A program made the translations under genes and the position numbers. This document shows, one piece after another, positions 16,672-25,502 of a stretch of DNA of 64,000 bases; positions within the stretch are counted from its first letter, which is position 1; every line of letters begins with the position of its first letter. The stretch comes from Ilumatobacteraceae bacterium (lineage in GTDB: Bacteria > Actinomycetota > Acidimicrobiia > Acidimicrobiales > Ilumatobacteraceae): NCBI GenBank assembly GCA_022843125.1, contig JALHOG010000008.1, positions 42,094-106,093 of the forward strand, given 5' to 3'. Below the pieces are notes generated by a model. It was not told where the DNA came from. It saw only the letters and a program-made list of their open reading frames with translations, and did not search any database.

Positions 16672-17463
16672 ATGTCAGCTGAGGGATTGGCGTCGGTGGC
16701 GCGCAGCATCGACGAGGTGAAGCAGGTGATCACCTCGCTCACCGACGAGGAGTGGACCCGCCCGAGCGGGTGTTCCGGGTGGACCGTGCGTGATCTCGTC
16801 GCGCACATGAGCTCCAACTACAAGGAGATGGTCGAGCCGTCGCCGCCGCCCCCCGAGCCGCTCGATCTGCCGGCCGAGCGCCTGATGGACCTGCTCGTCG
16901 ACCTGCGCGACGGGTGGACGCACGAGCAGATCCGCGACGAGTACCTCCAGTACTGCGACGGTGCGTTCAGTGGCCTCACCGCGCTCCAGGACGAGCCCCT
17001 CGCGTCGACGGTGATCCCACTCGTCGACCTCGGCAGCTATCCGATGCACCAGATCGCCGACGCGTACGCGTTCGACCACTACTGCCATCTGCGCATCGAC
17101 CTGCTCGCCCCGCACGGCCCGATCGAGCGCGACCTCCCGCCGGCGGACGATGCGCTGGCCGGCCCGGTGGTCGGCTGGATGCTCGCCGGGCTCCCGCAGA
17201 TGCAACCCGGCCTCCACGAGCAGCTCACCGGGCGGATCCGCCTGCAGCTCGACGGCCCGGGCGGCGGCAGCTGGGATCTGTCCCGAGATGGCGACGCGAT
17301 CGTCGTCGGCGCGCCCGACGGCGACGCCGAGGCGGTGGTCACTTCCACCGCGCACGACTTCGTGCTGTGGGGCACGGTCCGCACATCGTGGCGCGACGCC
17401 TGCACGGTGGAAGGAAACGAGGCGGTCGCAGCGACCTTCCTCGATGCCCTCAACATCGTGTGA
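16672..17463 (+). CDS. Maleylpyruvate-isomerase/DinB-like metal-binding family protein
   Basis: A 263-aa protein of the actinobacterial family related to mycothiol-dependent maleylpyruvate isomerase. The N-terminal four-helix DinB-like domain has the hallmark WTVRDLVAHM (metal ligand His) and YPMHQIADAYAFDHYCHL with further histidines, followed by an SCP2-like C-terminal domain (VVTSTAHDFVLWGTVR). Such proteins may be mycothiol-dependent enzymes. AGGAGGGG precedes the ATG. It ends convergently with an acyl-CoA dehydrogenase. Confidence 0.75.
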   Translation: MSAEGLASVARSIDEVKQVITSLTDEEWTRPSGCSGWTVRDLVAHMSSNYKEMVEPSPPPPEPLDLPAERLMDLLVDLRDGWTHEQIRDEYLQYCDGAFSGLTALQDEPLASTVIPLVDLGSYPMHQIADAYAFDHYCHLRIDLLAPHGPIERDLPPADDALAGPVVGWMLAGLPQMQPGLHEQLTGRIRLQLDGPGGGSWDLSRDGDAIVVGAPDGDAEAVVTSTAHDFVLWGTVRTSWRDACTVEGNEAVAATFLDALNIV

Positions 17464-17478
17464 CGCGACCGCCCGGCG

Positions 17479-17503
17479 CGCGCACCCGGCGTTCAGGTGC
17501 GCG
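17479..17503. terminator. Bidirectional hairpin between convergent genes
   Basis: Arms CGCGCACC (17479-17486) and GGTGCGCG (17496-17503) with a 9-nt loop. The right arm lies within the last codons of the acyl-CoA dehydrogenase gene, so it can terminate transcripts arriving from either side. Confidence 0.5.
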
Positions 17504-18761
17504 ACTGGCGGGCGAGTTCGGCGAAGGTGATGTCGCGATCGACGCGCGGCTCGCCCGGGAGGCCGAGGACGCGTTCGCCGACGATGTTGCGTTGGATCTC
17601 GTCGGACCCGCCGGCGATGCGGTAGCCCGGAGCACCGAGCACGTGCTCGTTCCATCCGAACGTGCCCCACTCGCCGGTGTCGGCGGTCAGCGACGCGCCG
17701 AGCAACCCGCTCACCACATCGGAGATCTCGGTGAGCGCCTGCGTCCACAGCAGCTTGCCGAGCGAGCCGCCCGGCCCCGACGAGCCGGTGGCCTTGGCGC
17801 TGGCGGCGGAGCGGGCCTTGGTCCAATCGCGGACCTTGCCCGAGGTGTACACGCTCGCGAGTTGCTGGCGCACGATGGGGTCGTCGGCCCGGTCGAGGTG
17901 GCGCGCCAGCATCACGACGTCGTCGAAGCTGCCGCCCCGCCGCCCCGACCCGCTGGTGGCCCGCTCGTGCCCGAGCACCGTCAGCGCCACCTTCCACCCG
18001 GCGCCGACGTCACCGACCCGCAACGCGTCGGGGACGCGGACGCCCGACAGGAACACCTCGTTGAACGAGGCACCGCCGGACATCTGCTTGATCGGGCGCA
18101 CCTCGACGCCCGGCGCGTCGAGCGGCACGAGGAACGCGGTCATCCCGGCGTGCTTCGGGACGTCGGGGTCGTGGCGGCAGATGGCGAACCCGTACTGGCT
18201 GATGCGGGCGGTCGACGTCCACACCTTCTGGCCCTCGAGCACCCACTCGTCGCCGTCGCGTACGGCCTTGCACGACAACCCGGCGAGGTCGCTGCCGGCA
18301 CCGGGCTCGGAGAAGAGCTGGCAGCAGAACTGCTCGAGCTGGAAGAAGCTGCGGCACCACTCGGCCCGCTGCTCGGGCGTGCCGTACTCCTCGATGGTCG
18401 GTGCGATCAGTTTGGACGTGACGCTGATGAGCTCGTGGTCGCGCGGGACCTCGTACTGGAGCTCGAGCTCCTTGATGGCGGCGTCGTGGGCCTTGGTCAG
18501 GCCGAGCCCACCGAACTCCGGGCTGATGTGGATGGCGCCGAACCCGGCGGCGACCTTCTCGCGATGCCACTCGCGGTACGCATCCAGCAGTGCCAGCTCG
18601 TCGGCGTCGGACGCATCGTGGAACACCACCACCGAGAACTCGCCCTGGCCCCACTCACGCCCGGCGCCGGTATCGGTGAGCGTGTCGGCGGCCGTGCGCT
18701 TCGGGGCGCGGCCGTCGAGCCAGGCGCGCGCTCGCTCACGGAACTCGGCGACTGACTCCAT
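17493..18761 (-). CDS. Acyl-CoA dehydrogenase
   Basis: A 422-aa FAD-dependent acyl-CoA dehydrogenase. Visible family features: QLFSEPGAGSDLAGL, the W-x-S/T segment GQKVWTSTA, MSGGASFNEVFL, and the C-terminal dimer/FAD segment APGYRIAGGSDEIQRNIVGERVLGLP. In the usual place for the catalytic glutamate this subgroup is variable, so the exact substrate and base are unclear. The ATG at 18761 is preceded by AAAGGA. Divergent from an SDR gene with a palindromic operator between them. Confidence 0.9.
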   Translation of the reverse strand: MESVAEFRERARAWLDGRAPKRTAADTLTDTGAGREWGQGEFSVVVFHDASDADELALLDAYREWHREKVAAGFGAIHISPEFGGLGLTKAHDAAIKELELQYEVPRDHELISVTSKLIAPTIEEYGTPEQRAEWCRSFFQLEQFCCQLFSEPGAGSDLAGLSCKAVRDGDEWVLEGQKVWTSTARISQYGFAICRHDPDVPKHAGMTAFLVPLDAPGVEVRPIKQMSGGASFNEVFLSGVRVPDALRVGDVGAGWKVALTVLGHERATSGSGRRGGSFDDVVMLARHLDRADDPIVRQQLASVYTSGKVRDWTKARSAASAKATGSSGPGGSLGKLLWTQALTEISDVVSGLLGASLTADTGEWGTFGWNEHVLGAPGYRIAGGSDEIQRNIVGERVLGLPGEPRVDRDITFAELARQSRT

Positions 18762-18832
18762 CGGCGATCCTTTCTCGCAGTCCGGCCCGCACGACGTCGC
18801 TGGAAGGCGCCCGGTTGCAGCGGATGGTTTCT

Positions 18833-18847
18833 CTAGTGCAACACTAG
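18833..18847. promoter_or_regulatory. Palindromic operator between acyl-CoA dehydrogenase and SDR genes
   Basis: CTAGTG-CAA-CACTAG, perfect 6-bp arms with a 3-nt centre, 72 nt from the dehydrogenase start and 50 nt from the SDR start. Typical of a TetR-family binding site controlling both divergent genes. The flanking GGTTTCTCTAG also occurs at the promoter near 45680. Confidence 0.5.
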
Positions 18848-18896
18848 TAACTCGAACCTGGCCCGTGCACCTCGGGCCACGACAAGGGGAGCTGCG

Positions 18897-19661
18897 ATGG
18901 ATCTCGGACTCACGGGCAAGAAGGCGATCGTCACCGGATCGACGAAGGGGATCGGACGCGCGATCGCTGAGGCGCTCCTCGACGAGGGGGCGTCGGTCGC
19001 GATCTGTGCTCGAGACGCCGACGGCGTTGCCGCGGCGGTCACCGAGCTGTCGGGGCGCGGCACCGGGACGGTGTGGGGGCGCGCCGTCGACGCGGGCGAT
19101 GCCGAGTCGTTGCAGGGCTTCATCGCCGAGGCGATCGAGCAGCTCGGCGGGCTCGACATCTACGTGCACAACACGAGCGGCAAGCCGGCAAAGACCATCG
19201 ACGGGTGGCAGAACAACTTCGACATCGACCTGATGGCGCTGGTGCTCGGCGCCGGCGCGGCGGCCGATGCGCTCTCGGCCGACGGTGGCGGCTCGCTGAT
19301 CAGCATCAGCACGTCGGCCGTGGGCGAGCACTTCGCCAGCGGGTCGAACAGCTACAGCGCGTTCAAGGCGGCCGTCACCAACTGGACGCTCGGGCAGGCA
19401 CAGGTGCTCGGCGCACGCGGGGTCCGCTGCAACGTGGTGTCACCCGGCCCGATCTGGGTCGAGGGCGGCGACTGGAACCGGGTCAAGGACGCGAAGCCCG
19501 AGTTCTTCGAGGCCACGGAGAAGGTGCACCCGATGGGGCACATCGGCGACGTCGGTGACGTGGCCCGAGCGGTCGCGTTCCTCGCATCGCCGGCCGCCAA
19601 GCACATCAACGGGGCCAACCTCACGATCGACGGCGGCTTCATGAAGCGGGTGAACTTCTGA
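18897..19661 (+). CDS. Short-chain dehydrogenase/reductase (SDR)
   Basis: A 254-aa SDR with VTGSTKGIG near residue 12, HNTSG in the NNAG position, catalytic serine in STSAVGEH and YSAFK. It reduces or oxidises a carbonyl/hydroxyl with NAD(P). AAGGGGA is 6 nt before the ATG. Because it is divergent from an acyl-CoA dehydrogenase, a CoA-thioester or sterol-like substrate is plausible but unproven. The ThuA-like gene follows almost immediately. Confidence 0.88.
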   Translation: MDLGLTGKKAIVTGSTKGIGRAIAEALLDEGASVAICARDADGVAAAVTELSGRGTGTVWGRAVDAGDAESLQGFIAEAIEQLGGLDIYVHNTSGKPAKTIDGWQNNFDIDLMALVLGAGAAADALSADGGGSLISISTSAVGEHFASGSNSYSAFKAAVTNWTLGQAQVLGARGVRCNVVSPGPIWVEGGDWNRVKDAKPEFFEATEKVHPMGHIGDVGDVARAVAFLASPAAKHINGANLTIDGGFMKRVNF

Positions 19662-19696
19662 GCGGGCCGGACGGGCGGCGCATCGACGTCGTCCTC

Positions 19697-20437
19697 GTGG
19701 TCGGTGGCGTCTGGCACGACTTCGACTACGCGCGCCTGGAGCTCCTGAAGCTGCTCGCCGAGCACGACGAGTTCCGGGTGCGGGTCCAACCCGACTACGA
19801 GGACACGTCGTCGTTCGAGCCCGGGGCGGCGTTCCCGGCCGAGGTCCTCGTCACCTACACCTGCGACGTCCGCCCGTCAGAGCGTGCGCAGCGCGCGCTG
19901 CGCGACTGGGTGGGGCGGGGCGGGCGTTGGGTGGCGTTGCACGCCACGAGCTCCGCGCTCGACCAGTCGCCCGACGGCTGGGTCGCGCCGCGGACGATGC
20001 CGCTGTTCGTCGACACGCTCGGTTCGCAGTTCATCGCCCACCCACCGATCGCGCCGTACACCGTTCGCAACGTAGCCCCCGACCACTGGCTGGTGGCGGG
20101 CGTCGAGCCCTTCGATGCGACCGACGAGCTGTACCTCAACGAGTATCCCGACCGATCGGCGCTCGTCCCGCTGCTCGTGACCGACTACCGGGGCGACGCC
20201 CGAGGGTTCGCCGAGAGCGACTGGAACGACGGCGATCCTGAGCACCTGGTGATGTACCTGCGCCCGCTCGGCGACGGCGGCGTGCTCTACAACACGCTCG
20301 GCCACTGCCGCAGCCACTACGACATGGTGCCGATGAAGCCGTACTACCCGAACGTCGACCGGTGCTCCTGGGAGCTGCCGGTGTTCCACGAGATCCTGCG
20401 CCGCTCGCTGCGCTGGGCTCGGGGGCTCGACGCCTGA
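19697..20437 (+). CDS. ThuA-like domain protein
   Basis: About 246 aa, related to ThuA (class I glutamine-amidotransferase-like fold linked to sugar utilisation): GGVWHDFDYARLELLKLL, TYTCDV, RGGRWVALHATSSAL, YNTLGHCRSHYD. The GTG at 19697 cuts the first beta strand, whose residues (RIDVVLVVGG) are encoded in frame upstream. The only other in-frame candidate is a CTG at 19658 overlapping the SDR stop, so the true start is uncertain and may be non-canonical. The function is unknown. A second, distant family member lies at 48725-49552. Confidence 0.75.
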   Translation: MVGGVWHDFDYARLELLKLLAEHDEFRVRVQPDYEDTSSFEPGAAFPAEVLVTYTCDVRPSERAQRALRDWVGRGGRWVALHATSSALDQSPDGWVAPRTMPLFVDTLGSQFIAHPPIAPYTVRNVAPDHWLVAGVEPFDATDELYLNEYPDRSALVPLLVTDYRGDARGFAESDWNDGDPEHLVMYLRPLGDGGVLYNTLGHCRSHYDMVPMKPYYPNVDRCSWELPVFHEILRRSLRWARGLDA

Positions 20438-20477
20438 TGCGCGTGCCGCGCATGCCCGAACGAACCACGGAGACCCG

Positions 20478-21455
20478 ATGGAACTGACCAGAGACCAGCA
20501 CCTCGCCATGCACCGCAGCATGGTGCGGATCCGCCTCTTCGAGGAGGCGGCCGGCACGCTGATGGAAACCGGCAAGATGCCCGGCTTCCTGCACCTGTAC
20601 GTCGGGCAGGAGGCCGTGGCGGTCGGCGTGTGCGAGGCGCTGCGCGTCGACGACTACATCACCTCGACCCACCGCGGGCACGGCCACCTCGTCGCCAAGG
20701 GCGGTGACCTGGCGCGCATGATGGCCGAGCTGATGGGCAAGGCCACCGGGTACTGCTCGGGCAAGGGCGGGTCGATGCACATCAACGACCTGTCGCTCGG
20801 GATGCTCGGCGCCAACGGCATCGTCGGTGCGGGCGTGCCGATCGCGGTCGGCGCCGGGTTCCGCAACAAGTACCGGGGCACCGATCAGGTCGCCGTCGCG
20901 TTCTTCGGTGACGCCGCCACCAACATCGGTGCGTTCCACGAGGCCGCCAACATGGCGTGCGCCCTGCACCTGCCGGTGGTGTTCGTCTGTGAGCACAACA
21001 TGTACGGCGAGTACACGCCGACATCGAAGGCGATGGTGATCGCCGACATCGTCGATCGTGCCGGCGGCTACGGCATGCCCGGTGTGATCGTCGACGGCAT
21101 GGACGTGCTGGCGGTGCACGAGGCCACCACCGAGGCGGTCGCACGCGCCCGGCGCGGCGAGGGGCCGTCGCTCGTCGAAGCCAAGACCTACCGGTACTAC
21201 AACCACCACGGGATCCAGAACCTCGGCCTCAAGTACCGGCCCGACGACGAGGTGCTCGCCTGGAAGGGTCGCGACCCCGTCTTCTCGTTCGAGCAGCGCG
21301 TCATCGACGCCGGCATCGCCACCCGCGACGACCTCGACTCGATCTGGAGCGACGTCCGCGCCGAAATCGCGCGTGCGATCGAGTTCGCCGACGAGTCGCC
21401 GTTCCCCGAACCCGATGCGCTCCTGCAGGGCGTCTACACCGAGATGGGAGCGTGA
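20478..21455 (+). CDS. Thiamine-pyrophosphate dehydrogenase E1 component, alpha subunit (acetoin/2-oxo-acid type)
   Basis: A 325-aa E1 alpha subunit. The TPP/Mg motif is present as GDAATNIGAFHEAANMA (GDA for the usual GDG). YVGQEAVAVGVCEAL and STHRGHGHLVAKGGD are typical of the AcoA group. With the beta subunit it decarboxylates a 2-oxo acid or cleaves acetoin and passes the acyl group to the E2 lipoyl domain. First gene of a four-gene operon; the beta-subunit GTG overlaps its stop. Confidence 0.92.
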   Translation: MELTRDQHLAMHRSMVRIRLFEEAAGTLMETGKMPGFLHLYVGQEAVAVGVCEALRVDDYITSTHRGHGHLVAKGGDLARMMAELMGKATGYCSGKGGSMHINDLSLGMLGANGIVGAGVPIAVGAGFRNKYRGTDQVAVAFFGDAATNIGAFHEAANMACALHLPVVFVCEHNMYGEYTPTSKAMVIADIVDRAGGYGMPGVIVDGMDVLAVHEATTEAVARARRGEGPSLVEAKTYRYYNHHGIQNLGLKYRPDDEVLAWKGRDPVFSFEQRVIDAGIATRDDLDSIWSDVRAEIARAIEFADESPFPEPDALLQGVYTEMGA

Positions 21456-22459
21456 GCGCGATGTCGGAGCGTTCGATCACCTACGTCAACGCGTTCACCG
21501 AAGCGGTGAAGCTCGAGATGGCCGCCGACCCCGACGTGTTCATTGCCGGCGAGGACGTCGGCGCCCACGGGGGTGTGTTCCACACGTTCGACGGGATCCA
21601 GAACGAGTTCGGTGAGCGCCGGGCCGTCGACACGCCGATCAGCGAACAGGCGATCATCGGCCTCGGCGTCGGCGCTGCGGTCACCGGTCTGCGCCCGATC
21701 GTCGACCTGATGTTCATGGACTTCACGCTGGTTGCCGCTGATCAGATCGTGAACCAGGCCGCGAAGCTGAAGTACATGTTCGGCGGGGAGGCCAAGCTGC
21801 CGATGGTGATCACCACCACCGGTGGTGCCGGTCTGTCGGCGGCGGCGCAGCACAGCCAGAGCCTCGAGGCGCTTTTCTGCCACATCCCCGGGATCAAGGT
21901 CGTCTTCCCGTCCACGCCGTACGACGTGAAGGGGCTGATGGCCGCGTCGATCCGTGACGACAACCCGACGCTGTTCGTGCTCCACAAGCGGATGCTCGGC
22001 CTGCGCGGCATCGTGCCCGAGGAGCGGTACGAGGTGCCGCTCGGGGTCGCCAACGTCACGCGCGCCGGCACCGATGTCACCGTCGTGTCGTGGGGCCGGA
22101 CGGCCAACGAGTGCCTCGCTGCCGCCGAGTTGCTCGCAGGCGAGGGCATGTCGTGCGAGGTCATCGATCTGCGCACCCTGTCGCCGCTCGACATCGACAC
22201 GGTGCTCGCTTCCGTGAAGCGGACCAATCGCGTCGTCGTCGCCCACGAGGCCGTGCGGTTCGGCGGGTTCGGGGCCGAGGTCGCCGCCCAGATCCAGGAG
22301 CTCGCCTTCGACCATCTCGACGCTCCGGTCGGGCGCGTGGCGGCACCGTCGTCGCCGATCCCGTTCACCCCGGCCCTGGAAGCGCTCTACGTGCCCGATG
22401 CCGCCCGGATCGCCGCCGGTCTCCGCGAGGCCGTCGCCCGCCCGCTGCTGGCCCGGTGA
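21452..22459 (+). CDS. Dehydrogenase E1 component, beta subunit
   Basis: A 335-aa transketolase-like E1 beta subunit: FIAGEDVGAHGGVF, DTPISEQAIIGLGVGAA with the catalytic glutamate, then the C-terminal transketolase domain (VVAHEAVRFGGFGAEV). The GTG forms a GTGA overlap with the alpha-subunit stop; an ATG at 21461 is an alternative start. It pairs with the preceding gene to form the alpha2-beta2 E1 enzyme. Confidence 0.92.
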   Translation: MSAMSERSITYVNAFTEAVKLEMAADPDVFIAGEDVGAHGGVFHTFDGIQNEFGERRAVDTPISEQAIIGLGVGAAVTGLRPIVDLMFMDFTLVAADQIVNQAAKLKYMFGGEAKLPMVITTTGGAGLSAAAQHSQSLEALFCHIPGIKVVFPSTPYDVKGLMAASIRDDNPTLFVLHKRMLGLRGIVPEERYEVPLGVANVTRAGTDVTVVSWGRTANECLAAAELLAGEGMSCEVIDLRTLSPLDIDTVLASVKRTNRVVVAHEAVRFGGFGAEVAAQIQELAFDHLDAPVGRVAAPSSPIPFTPALEALYVPDAARIAAGLREAVARPLLAR

Positions 22460-22469
22460 GCGAGCGCAC

Positions 22470-23519
22470 GTGCCCACCGTCGGGATCGTCGTCAACCCCT
22501 GGGCGGGCAAGGACGTCCGGCGGTTGCACGCGCCTGTCGGCCACACGCCCGACACCGCGAAGGTGGGCATCGTGCGGCGCGTCGTCATCGGTGCGCTCGA
22601 CGCCGGCGCGTCGCGTGTGGTGGTCGCTCGCGACCTCGGCCGGATCGCCGAGCGGGCGGTGCACGGGATCGACAACGCCTTCCTCGTCGACGGACCGGGC
22701 ACCGGCTCAGCGCTCGACACGCGCCGTGCCGCATCGCAGTTCGCGGAGCTCGGGTGCGATGTCGTCGTGGCGCTCGGCGGCGACGGCACCAGCCGCGACG
22801 TGGTCATCGGATGGCCCGAGGTGACGCTCATCCCGATCTCGACCGGGACCAACAACGTGTTCCCGACCTTCGTCGACGGGTCGTCGGCCGGCACCGCCGC
22901 CGGGCTCGTCGCCACGGGCCGAATCCCGGTCGCGTCGGTCGCATCCACGGCGAAACGCCTGGTCGTCGACATCGTTCATCGCGACGGCACGACCGAGCGC
23001 GACATCGCGCTCGTCGATGTGGCAGCCATCGACGGCCAGGGCACCGGGGCGCGCGCCGTCGTGCGGCCCGAGCGGATCCGGGCGGTCGTCGCCGCGATCG
23101 CCAGGCCCACCAGCACCGGCCTGTCGAGCATCGCCGGGCGCACCCATCCGATGACCGACGCCGACGAGGGGGGTGTCGTCGTCCGTCTTGCCGCGGCGGG
23201 GGAGGGCCGTCGCCGGCTCCACGTCCCGATCGTGCCCGGGGCGTTCTCCGTCCTCGATGTGATGTCGATCGACCGGCTCGCCCCGGGCGAGCACGCGTGT
23301 TTCGACGGCCCGCTGGTGTTGGCGTACGACGGTGAGCGCGAGTGCGTCCTCGGGCCGGGGGCGGTGGCTCGCGTGTCGGTCGACCGTTCGGGCCCGACCG
23401 TGATCGACGTGGACCGCGCCCTCCGCCTGGCCGCCACCCTGCACCTGTTCGACGCCCCGATGAACGACGCCCCGATGAACGACGCCCCGATGAACGAGGA
23501 GGCCAGCGATGGCGACTGA
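22470..23519 (+). CDS. AcoX-like ATP-NAD-kinase-family protein
   Basis: A 349-aa protein with the NAD-kinase/diacylglycerol-kinase-like fold: GIVVNPWAGKDVRRL, GGDGTSRDV, ISTGTNNVFP. In acetoin operons this place is taken by AcoX, whose role remains unclear. Gene order alpha-beta-AcoX-E2 supports an acetoin-dehydrogenase-like system. Start GTG; no strong Shine-Dalgarno sequence. The C-terminus carries a triple DAPMN repeat from a 15-bp tandem repeat, and the last 11 bp overlap the E2 gene. Confidence 0.82.
   Translation: MPTVGIVVNPWAGKDVRRLHAPVGHTPDTAKVGIVRRVVIGALDAGASRVVVARDLGRIAERAVHGIDNAFLVDGPGTGSALDTRRAASQFAELGCDVVVALGGDGTSRDVVIGWPEVTLIPISTGTNNVFPTFVDGSSAGTAAGLVATGRIPVASVASTAKRLVVDIVHRDGTTERDIALVDVAAIDGQGTGARAVVRPERIRAVVAAIARPTSTGLSSIAGRTHPMTDADEGGVVVRLAAAGEGRRRLHVPIVPGAFSVLDVMSIDRLAPGEHACFDGPLVLAYDGERECVLGPGAVARVSVDRSGPTVIDVDRALRLAATLHLFDAPMNDAPMNDAPMNEEASDGD
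23451..23495 (+). repeat. Three perfect 15-bp tandem repeats
   Basis: GACGCCCCGATGAAC repeated three times without mismatch, encoding DAPMN each time at the end of the AcoX-like protein. GAGGAGG, the ribosome-binding site of the E2 gene, follows directly at 23496. Each repeat also contains an ATG in another frame. Confidence 0.95.
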
Positions 23520-24909
23520 CGTGCCGATGCCCAAGCTCGGGCTGACCATGGAAGAGGCGATGATCGTCGAGTGGCTCGTCGCCGAGGGCGAGCACGTCGA
23601 GGCCGACACGCCGATCCTGCTGATCGAGACCGACAAGACCGAGACCGAGGTCGGCGCCCCTGGGACGGGTCGCCTGCACCACATCGGCCGTCCGGGCGAC
23701 GTGTTCCCGTGCGGCGAGCGGATCGGTCTGCTGCTCGCCGAGGGCGAGGCGGTTCCGGCGGGCACGGCGCCTGCAGCAGCACCAGCGGCCGGCCCGAGCG
23801 TGGCTCCGGCTCCGGCGGCAGTCGTTGCGACCACGGTCGACGGACGGATCCTCGCCTCGCCCAACGCCCGTCGCGTCGCTGCGGAACTCGGCGTGCCACT
23901 CGCCGCGGTCAGCGGGACCGGGCCTGCAGGTCGAATCGTCTCGGAGGACGTCGAAGCGGTGGCCGCAACAGGTGTCGCGTCGGCACCCACACCGCCGGCG
24001 ATCGCCCCCATCGCCGGCGGGCTCGTCGCTGCCAACCGCCATGCCGTCGCGACGGTCGCGGCCCGCAACCTCGCCGACCTGCTCGGCGTCGACCTGTCAC
24101 AGGTGGCGCCCGATCCGGTCGAGCGCCGCATCACCCGCGACTGCGTCGCCATCCACGTGCGGGCGCGGCTCGCCGAACCTTCGCCGGCACCGGGGATCGT
24201 GCCGCCGCCGGCCCCGGCGCCGCTGCTGCAGGAGCCGACGCGCACCGTCAGGCTCTCGGGCATGCGCGGGACGATCGCGAAGCGCATGACCGCATCACTG
24301 CGCGACATGGCCCAACTCACGCTGTCGATGGATGCCGACATGGATGCGGTGATCGCCGATCGTGCCGAGCGTCGCGCCGCCGGCGGCGCGACACCGTCGA
24401 TCACCGACTACGTCGTCGCCGCCGCCGCTCGGGCACTCGTCCAGCACCCGATGATGAACGCCCAGGTGACCGCCGACGGCATCGCCGTGCTGCCCGAGGT
24501 GCACGTCGGGCTCGCGGTAGCGGTCGACGGTGGCCTCGTGGTCCCGGTGATCCGTGACACCGCGCACCGCGACCTCGCCGACCTGTCGGCCGAGACCGAC
24601 CGGCTGGCCCAGGCGGCGCGCGCCGGTGAGCTGGCTCCACCCGACCTGGAGGGCGGCACGTTCAGCGTGAGCACGCTCGGCATGTTCGGCGTCGACGTGT
24701 TCACCCCGGTGATCAACCCACCGAACGCCGGAATCCTCGGTGTCGGACGTCTCCGCGACGACCTCGTCCTCGCCGGGGGAGAGGTCCGCACCGTGAAGCG
24801 GATGACCCTGAGCCTCACCTGGGACCATCGAGTCCTCGACGGGGCACCTGCGGCCGAGTTCTGCAAGACGATCGCCACCCTCCTCGCCGACCCCGCCCAG
24901 TTCCCCTGA
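23509..24909 (+). CDS. Dihydrolipoamide acyltransferase (E2) of the 2-oxo-acid/acetoin dehydrogenase complex
   Basis: A 466-aa E2. Lipoyl domain at residues 1-80 with lipoylated Lys43 in ETDKTETEV; a peripheral-subunit-binding domain at about 113-150 (SPNARRVAAELGV, GTGPAGRI); a second, more divergent PSBD-like segment at about 180-215 (VAARNLADLLGVDLSQV); catalytic domain from about 245 with active-site His440 in DHRVLDG. It transfers the acyl group from E1 to CoA. No lipoamide dehydrogenase (E3) gene follows, so E3 must come from elsewhere. Two PSBDs in a one-lipoyl E2 is unusual. Confidence 0.92.
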   Translation: MATDVPMPKLGLTMEEAMIVEWLVAEGEHVEADTPILLIETDKTETEVGAPGTGRLHHIGRPGDVFPCGERIGLLLAEGEAVPAGTAPAAAPAAGPSVAPAPAAVVATTVDGRILASPNARRVAAELGVPLAAVSGTGPAGRIVSEDVEAVAATGVASAPTPPAIAPIAGGLVAANRHAVATVAARNLADLLGVDLSQVAPDPVERRITRDCVAIHVRARLAEPSPAPGIVPPPAPAPLLQEPTRTVRLSGMRGTIAKRMTASLRDMAQLTLSMDADMDAVIADRAERRAAGGATPSITDYVVAAAARALVQHPMMNAQVTADGIAVLPEVHVGLAVAVDGGLVVPVIRDTAHRDLADLSAETDRLAQAARAGELAPPDLEGGTFSVSTLGMFGVDVFTPVINPPNAGILGVGRLRDDLVLAGGEVRTVKRMTLSLTWDHRVLDGAPAAEFCKTIATLLADPAQFP

Positions 24910-24935
24910 GCGGCCCGGCGCCACCAACCGCTCGG

Positions 24936-25445
24936 TCAGGTGAAGTCGCCGAAGGCCTTGCGGACGCCCTTGAGGGAGTGGAAGGTGCGCTGCTGCTGGG
25001 TGGTGGGGATCGGCACGATCGAGAACACCTCGGCGTTGAGCAGGTCGGTGCACTCGTCGACCAGGCGCCGACCTTCGGGTGTGATCGCGGCGATCACGCT
25101 GCGACCGTCGTTGGGGTTGGCCGAGCGCTCGACCAGGCCGTCGGCCTCGAGGCGCTGGACCGCGTTGGTCACGCTGGCCGGGTGCACCTGCAGGCGCTCG
25201 CCGATCTTGCCGACCGGCATCGAGCCGCGGCGGCTGAAACCCAGCAGCCGCAGCACCTCGTACCGGGCGAACGTCAGCCCGTGCGGTCGCAGCACCGACT
25301 CGATCCGCGCGAGGAAGACCTGCTGTACGCGCATGATCGACGTCACCAGCGCCATGCCGTCGGCCGACTCCGGCCAGCCGTACCGGATCCAGTTGGCGCG
25401 AGCGAGCTCGATCGGATCCTGGGGCATGGGCGTCGAACTGGACAT
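24936..25445 (-). CDS. MarR-family transcriptional regulator
   Basis: A 169-aa winged-helix regulator: GLTFARYEVLRLL, recognition region MPVGKIGERLQVHPASVTNAVQRLEADGLVER in two parts, wing NPNDGRSVIAAIT. Convergent with the E2 gene and upstream of an F420 oxidoreductase on the other side. CATCGT lies 6 nt before the ATG, a possible leaderless -10 box. It may respond to a phenolic or CoA-linked ligand, as relatives do. Confidence 0.9.
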   Translation of the reverse strand: MSSSTPMPQDPIELARANWIRYGWPESADGMALVTSIMRVQQVFLARIESVLRPHGLTFARYEVLRLLGFSRRGSMPVGKIGERLQVHPASVTNAVQRLEADGLVERSANPNDGRSVIAAITPEGRRLVDECTDLLNAEVFSIVPIPTTQQQRTFHSLKGVRKAFGDFT

Positions 25446-25502
25446 GGCCGCACGATGATCGCGGGCGCGACCCGGTGTTCGTCAACCGGAGGGATGCCCG
25501 GG

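Noticed and set aside
21434..22972. Long minus-strand open frame over the E1 beta and AcoX-like genes
   Set aside because: No recognisable protein; the plus strand has E1 beta motifs and a GTGA-coupled operon.
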